Assembly (NCBI GenBank): GCA_012521625.1
Contig: JAAYLY010000019.1
Coordinates: forward strand, 1-9,350
Source of the DNA: Tissierellia bacterium
GTDB taxonomy: Bacteria; Bacillota; Clostridia; Tissierellales; Tissierellaceae
DNA: 9,350 nt
Direction of reading: 5' to 3'
The translations under genes and the position numbers were made by a program. Below are positions 6,607 to 9,350 of the stretch, one piece after another; position 1 is the first letter of the stretch; each line of letters begins with the position of its first letter. Below the pieces are notes generated by a model, which was given only the letters and a program-made list of their open reading frames with translations, was not told the DNA's origin and searched no databases.

Positions 6607-7718
6607 AAACAACTCCCCATCTTTAATTTTCCATCTTCTATATGATATATGGTCTTATCGAGATTTTCCATGGATTTTATATTTTCACCATCCGTTAGGG
6701 TTATAAAGGTCTGCATCTTGCCAAAAAATTTTACTAGATAATTTCTACGCTCATCATCTAGCTCAGAAAAAACATCGTCCAATAAGAGTACTGGATAGGA
6801 ACCTATCTCATTTCTAATCAATTCCACCTCTGATAAAACCAAGGACAGGACCACCGTCCTCTGCTGGCCTTGGGAGCCAAAAATCCTAGCATCCTTACCA
6901 TCTAGGTAGGCGATAAAATCCTCCCTATGGGGCCCTATTGAAGTGGTTCCATATTCCAAGTCCCTGTCCATATTCTTTTTTAACAGCTCCAAATATGCAT
7001 CTTCTATCCTTTCCCGATCCATATCAAGTGCCAGTTGACAATCATATTTGATAGTTAGGTCTTCCCTATTATTGGTGATCTGACGGTGTATATCCCTAGC
7101 TAAGGCATTTAACGCATTTAGGAATCTATTTCTCTCCATTAAGATGCTTGTACCAACTTTAGCTATCTGCACATCAAATAAATCTAATAAACTTTTGGCA
7201 TCTCCCTTAAACTTATTAGATTTAAGCAAGTTGTTCCTTTGGTATAAGATTTTTTTATATCTACTTAGATTATAACTGTAAATTGGTCGAAGCTGGGATA
7301 TGGCATTATCTATAAAATTTCTTCTTTCCTGAGGACCACCTTTTATGATTTTTAGATCATCTGGAGAAAATAAAACCACATATAAACCACTTTCTAATTC
7401 CCTAAAGCTCTTTAGTTCATTCCTATTTATCCTTATCCTTTTAGGCTTTTCTTTTTGTAATTTTATTTCAATTAGTTTCTTATAATTTCCTAGCTTGATA
7501 TTGGCAGCTATGTAAGCTTGATCTTTTTTTAAGTTTATAATTTCCCTATCCCTATTGGTTCTGAAGGACCTTCCTGTTGCACACATATATATGGATTCAA
7601 TTAGATTAGTCTTGCCCTGGGCATTCTTCCCAATAAAGATATTTATATTCTTATTAAGTTCTATATAGAGATCCTGGTAATTACGTATGTTAATAAGCCT
7701 TAGATTTTCTACATTCAA
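6603..7718 (-). CDS. recF: DNA replication and repair protein RecF
   Basis: SMC/ABC-type ATPase that helps load RecA at single-strand gaps through the RecFOR pathway. With the start used here it has 371 residues. Walker A is GKNAQGKT (30-37), the ABC signature is GSQGQQRT (from about 281), Walker B is VLLLDD (310-315) and the D-loop is SELD (318-321). I choose an unusual TTG start at 7718. It is preceded by AAGGGG (7732-7727) with 8-base spacing and places RNY at residues 12-14 as in the family. The GTG at 7727 lies inside that ribosome binding site. The stop overlaps the remB start. A strong promoter and putative LexA-like operator lie upstream, and the gene opens the recF-remB-gyrB-gyrA operon. 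Confidence 0.95.
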   Translation of the reverse strand: MNVENLRLINIRNYQDLYIELNKNINIFIGKNAQGKTNLIESIYMCATGRSFRTNRDREIINLKKDQAYIAANIKLGNYKKLIEIKLQKEKPKRIRINRNELKSFRELESGLYVVLFSPDDLKIIKGGPQERRNFIDNAISQLRPIYSYNLSRYKKILYQRNNLLKSNKFKGDAKSLLDLFDVQIAKVGTSILMERNRFLNALNALARDIHRQITNNREDLTIKYDCQLALDMDRERIEDAYLELLKKNMDRDLEYGTTSIGPHREDFIAYLDGKDARIFGSQGQQRTVVLSLVLSEVELIRNEIGSYPVLLLDDVFSELDDERRNYLVKFFGKMQTFITLTDGENIKSMENLDKTIYHIEDGKLKMGSCL

Positions 7719-7726
7719 AAAATACA

Positions 7727-7732
7727 CCCCTT
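7727..7732 (-). promoter_or_regulatory. Ribosome binding site deciding the recF start
   Basis: AAGGGG is eight bases before the TTG at 7718 but overlaps the GTG at 7727-7725, so it rules out the GTG start. It lies next to the palindrome CCTTAAGG (7729-7736), which could partly mask it. Confidence 0.7.
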
Positions 7733-7750
7733 AAGGTAGCCGTTAACGAT

Positions 7751-7798
7751 ATTTGTTTAACATAGCTATTATATCATAATTAATATAGTTAAACAAAT
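7751..7798. repeat. 11-bp perfect inverted repeat flanking the recF promoter
   Basis: ATTTGTTTAAC (7751-7761) and GTTAAACAAAT (7788-7798) are perfect reverse complements, with centres 37 bp apart. One arm covers the -35 element and the other the expected transcription start. In transcripts reading through from dnaN the arms could also form a hairpin. Confidence 0.75.
7768..7796 (-). promoter_or_regulatory. Promoter of the recF-remB-gyrB-gyrA operon
   Basis: Minus-strand -35 TTGTTT (7796-7791) and perfect -10 TATAAT (7773-7768) have an exact 17-bp spacer and an extended -10 TG dinucleotide (TGaTATAAT). The transcript would start near 7761, giving a leader of about 43 bases before the TTG start of recF. 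It is the best housekeeping promoter in the window apart from rRNA P1. Confidence 0.8.
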
Positions 7799-7803
7799 GT
7801 TCG
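7790..7803 (-). promoter_or_regulatory. LexA-box-like operator over the recF -35
   Basis: The minus-strand CGAACATTTGTTTA agrees with the Gram-positive LexA (DinR) consensus CGAACRNRYGTTYC at 12 of 14 positions, keeping GAAC-N4-GTTT. It overlaps the -35 element, where repressor binding would block RNA polymerase. SOS control of recF and gyrase is inferred from this single site. Confidence 0.5.
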
Positions 7804-7836
7804 GATAAATTTCATATTGAAGAAAGGATAAAATAC

Positions 7837-7863
7837 TGGAAAGCCCATATAAGGAACTTTCCA
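7837..7863 (-). terminator. Possible weak terminator after yaaA
   Basis: TGGAAAG (7837-7843) and CTTTCCA (7857-7863) form a 7-bp stem with a 13-base loop, just after the yaaA stop. The following minus-strand bases GTATTTTATCC make a poor U-tract, so termination is probably partial and some dnaN transcripts may read into recF. Confidence 0.35.
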
Positions 7864-7875
7864 ATTTTACCAAGT

Positions 7876-8085
7876 TCATATGATTTTATAACTATCATTA
7901 TCGGCGATTTCTACAATATCTCCCACCTTTAACTTCCTACCTCTTTCAGTACATACATTTCCGTTAACTTTAACCTGTCCTTCTTTTATTAAGAGTTTTG
8001 CATGGCCACCAGTCTGGGCCAGATTTATAAACTTTAAAAACTGATCTAATTTTATAACTTCCGTTTCTATCCTTATCTCTTTCAT
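7876..8085 (-). CDS. yaaA: S4-domain RNA-binding protein YaaA
   Basis: A 69-residue protein consisting of one S4-like domain: IKLDQFLKFINLAQTGGHAKLLIKEGQVKVNGNVCTERGRKLKVGD, read as separate S4 helices (residues 11-20 and 24-35) and the beta part VKVNG. This matches the small YaaA proteins (RlbA in Bacillus) found between dnaN and recF, associated with ribosomes or RNA; the exact role is not settled. Three consecutive ATGs occur at 8091, 8088 and 8085. AGAGGG (8097-8092), which overlaps the dnaN stop, gives spacings of 0, 3 and 6, so 8085 is preferred. It is co-transcribed with dnaN, only 10 bases away. Confidence 0.9.
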   Translation of the reverse strand: MKEIRIETEVIKLDQFLKFINLAQTGGHAKLLIKEGQVKVNGNVCTERGRKLKVGDIVEIADNDSYKII

Positions 8086-8095
8086 CATCATCCCT

Positions 8096-9202
8096 CTAAT
8101 AATCTTCTTGAGCTAATCTAACAGGTAGTACTAGATATATATAACTATCATCTTCTACCCCATTTATTATACATGGATTTAAGCTTCCCATAAAGTTTAA
8201 TTCTATTCTTTCAGTGTCGATTACCTTAATACCTTCCAATAGGTATCTAGAATTAAAGGCTATATTTAGATTATCACCATTTTGGATAGATTCTATTTCC
8301 TCATATACGTTACCTATTTCAGAATTGGACCTGATAACTACCCTATTATCACTTACATTTAGCTTTACTAGATTAGCCTTTTCTTCCTTAGCAAGTAGGG
8401 ATGCCCTTTCTAAACTGTCCTGCAGTTGCTTACGATTTACTATCACCCTAGTCTTATGATCATCCCTAATTATATCCCTATAGTTAAAGAACTGTCCTTC
8501 TAATAATCTAGAATAAACTATAGTATCCCCTAGGTTAAATACTATATGGCCTGAAGCAATATTAATCTTTAGATCTTCTTCCGTATCTTCTAAAATCTTA
8601 TTAAGCTCATTTAAGGATCTTCCAAGGATTATGGCCTTAGTAGGTAGGTCCGAATTAGTTGGTAGCTTCTTTAGAGCTAACCTGTATCCATCTAGGGCTA
8701 CGAAGGAAATCTGTCCATTGGAGATCTCCAATAGGACACCTGTTAAGGATGGTCTAGTCTCATCCTGTGAAGTGGCAAAGACAGTCTGTTTGATTACAGC
8801 CTTTAAAATATCAGTAGGTAGTGAGAAGGTTTCACTTTCAACTATTAGTGGTAATTCTGGATAATCTTCACCAGGATTACCAGCAATATTAAACTCAGAA
8901 TTTCCACACCTAATATTTATATTATTGTTTACCACTTCTATGTGGATAAGTCCTGCTGGCAATTTTTTAACTATATCCCCAAATATTCTAGAATTAACAA
9001 CAATGGATCCTTCCTCTAGTACTTCACAATCCACAAAGGTTTCAATACTGATTTCCAAATCCGTTCCGGTTAACTTAAGCCTATTATTAGAAGCTTCTAT
9101 TAAAATTCCATCTAATATTTGTAATGTGGATCTAGACGAAATTCCTCTTTGAGCTATGCTTATGTGTTTTGATAAGTCCTTTTGCTCAATTGCAAATTTC
9201 AT
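8096..9202 (-). CDS. dnaN: DNA polymerase III beta subunit (sliding clamp)
   Basis: Ring-shaped homodimeric processivity clamp of the replicative polymerase, also a landing platform for repair and mismatch proteins. At 368 residues it has the usual three clamp folds: about 1-120 (MKFAIEQKDLSKHI start, with LTGTDLEISI at about 38-47), 125-245 (QDETRPSLTGVLLEI and LDGYRLAL) and 250-368. The C-terminal VLPVRL belongs to the protein-binding cleft and is followed by a few extra residues (AQEDY). The start has a perfect AGGAGGT (9214-9208) five bases upstream. The gene immediately follows the putative origin sequence and probably belongs to a dnaA-dnaN transcript, since no terminator or convincing separate promoter is visible. 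Confidence 0.97.
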   Translation of the reverse strand: MKFAIEQKDLSKHISIAQRGISSRSTLQILDGILIEASNNRLKLTGTDLEISIETFVDCEVLEEGSIVVNSRIFGDIVKKLPAGLIHIEVVNNNINIRCGNSEFNIAGNPGEDYPELPLIVESETFSLPTDILKAVIKQTVFATSQDETRPSLTGVLLEISNGQISFVALDGYRLALKKLPTNSDLPTKAIILGRSLNELNKILEDTEEDLKINIASGHIVFNLGDTIVYSRLLEGQFFNYRDIIRDDHKTRVIVNRKQLQDSLERASLLAKEEKANLVKLNVSDNRVVIRSNSEIGNVYEEIESIQNGDNLNIAFNSRYLLEGIKVIDTERIELNFMGSLNPCIINGVEDDSYIYLVLPVRLAQEDY

Positions 9203-9216
9203 TTTTTACCTCCTCG

Positions 9217-9243
9217 CATATATATAAATAGATATATAGATTT
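9217..9243. other. AT-rich putative DNA unwinding element
   Basis: An almost pure A/T stretch (CATATATATAAATAGATATA and following bases) directly beyond the trio run and before the dnaN ribosome binding site. It is the natural candidate for initial strand opening. The same bases could also act as a dnaN promoter -10 region, which I could not establish. Confidence 0.6.
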
Positions 9244-9264
9244 CAGTAGTATTAGTAGTAGGGG
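9244..9264 (+). other. DnaA-trio run and GC cluster
   Basis: On the plus strand the triplets CAG TAG TAT TAG TAG TAG lead into GGGG (9261-9264). Read 3' to 5' these are GAT-type trios, the signature bound by the DnaA filament on single-stranded DNA. The GC cluster and a 9-base spacer separate them from the perfect DnaA box, in the orientation known for such origins. Confidence 0.75.
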
Positions 9265-9273
9265 TTGTTATTA

Positions 9274-9282
9274 TGTGGATAA
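9274..9282 (-). promoter_or_regulatory. DnaA box (perfect)
   Basis: The minus strand reads TTATCCACA, the exact consensus, nine bases from the GC cluster and trio run. This is the box expected to position DnaA for strand opening. Confidence 0.9.
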
Positions 9283-9327
9283 GTAATCCATTAATGAAAA
9301 ATACCTACCTTTAGTAAGTTAATAACA

Positions 9328-9336
9328 TGTTGATAA
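9328..9336 (-). promoter_or_regulatory. DnaA box (one mismatch)
   Basis: The minus strand reads TTATCAACA, one change from consensus, in the same orientation and 54 bp from the perfect box (about five helical turns). It overlaps the palindrome AACATGTT (9324-9331) and sits in an imperfect 20-bp inverted repeat (9319-9338). Confidence 0.7.
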
Positions 9337-9350
9337 CTCTACTATAAATT

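Larger units (their letters stand above)
9203..9350. other. oriC: dnaA-dnaN intergenic unwinding region (right side cut by window edge)
   Basis: Non-coding DNA in front of dnaN with two DnaA boxes in one orientation, a GC cluster, DnaA-trio triplets and an AT-rich stretch leading to the dnaN ribosome binding site. The order (box, GC cluster, trios, AT-rich DNA) is that of the bacterial basal unwinding system described in Bacillus. dnaA itself is expected beyond 9350. The region is incomplete here, so more boxes may lie outside. Confidence 0.8.

Overview
The window looks like the replication-origin-proximal chromosome of a low-GC Firmicute, most likely a Clostridia/Tissierellia-type anaerobe. 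Evidence: the order dnaN, yaaA (S4), recF, remB, gyrB, gyrA; AT-rich code with many AGG (Arg), CTA (Leu) and ATA (Ile) codons; strong purine-rich Shine-Dalgarno sites; and a SigB-type sigma module. Genus-level placement is inference. All genes lie on the minus strand, so gene order reads from the right edge to the left, which is the leading-strand direction away from the origin.

Right edge (9203-9350): the dnaA-dnaN intergenic part of oriC. It carries a perfect DnaA box, a near-perfect DnaA box 54 bp away in the same orientation, a GC cluster, a run of DnaA-trio triplets and an AT-rich stretch that could melt. dnaA should lie just outside the window. Next come dnaN (sliding clamp) and yaaA (small S4 RNA-binding protein). 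A 150-bp gap follows with a weak terminator-like hairpin and a very good promoter (TTGTTT, 17 bp, extended TATAAT). That promoter is embedded in an 11-bp perfect inverted repeat, and its -35 is overlapped by a LexA-box-like sequence. It should drive recF-remB-gyrB-gyrA, a tightly packed operon closed by a clear intrinsic terminator at 1931-1960. RecF acts at damaged forks and gyrase supplies negative supercoiling ahead of them, so the unit serves replication and repair.

After the terminator is a three-gene partner-switching module: rsbV (anti-anti-sigma), rsbW (anti-sigma) and a SigB-type sigma factor, coupled by overlaps. The RsbW homologue keeps the N-box but has lost the glycines of the ATP-binding G boxes and most of the ATP lid. 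This is the most unusual protein feature in the window.

Left edge (1-349): tandem rRNA promoters (P1 TTGACT/TATGAT, P2 TTGACA/TAAGCT, both with 17-bp spacers) and a structured 16S rRNA leader. Its last bases match the sequence normally found directly before 16S rRNA, so an rRNA operon begins just beyond the left edge. No terminator is visible between the sigma gene and these promoters.

I see no mobile element, CRISPR array, tRNA gene or pseudogene, and no convincing plus-strand gene. The gene content is core; the points worth a second look are regulatory (origin architecture, LexA-like operator) and the degenerate RsbW.
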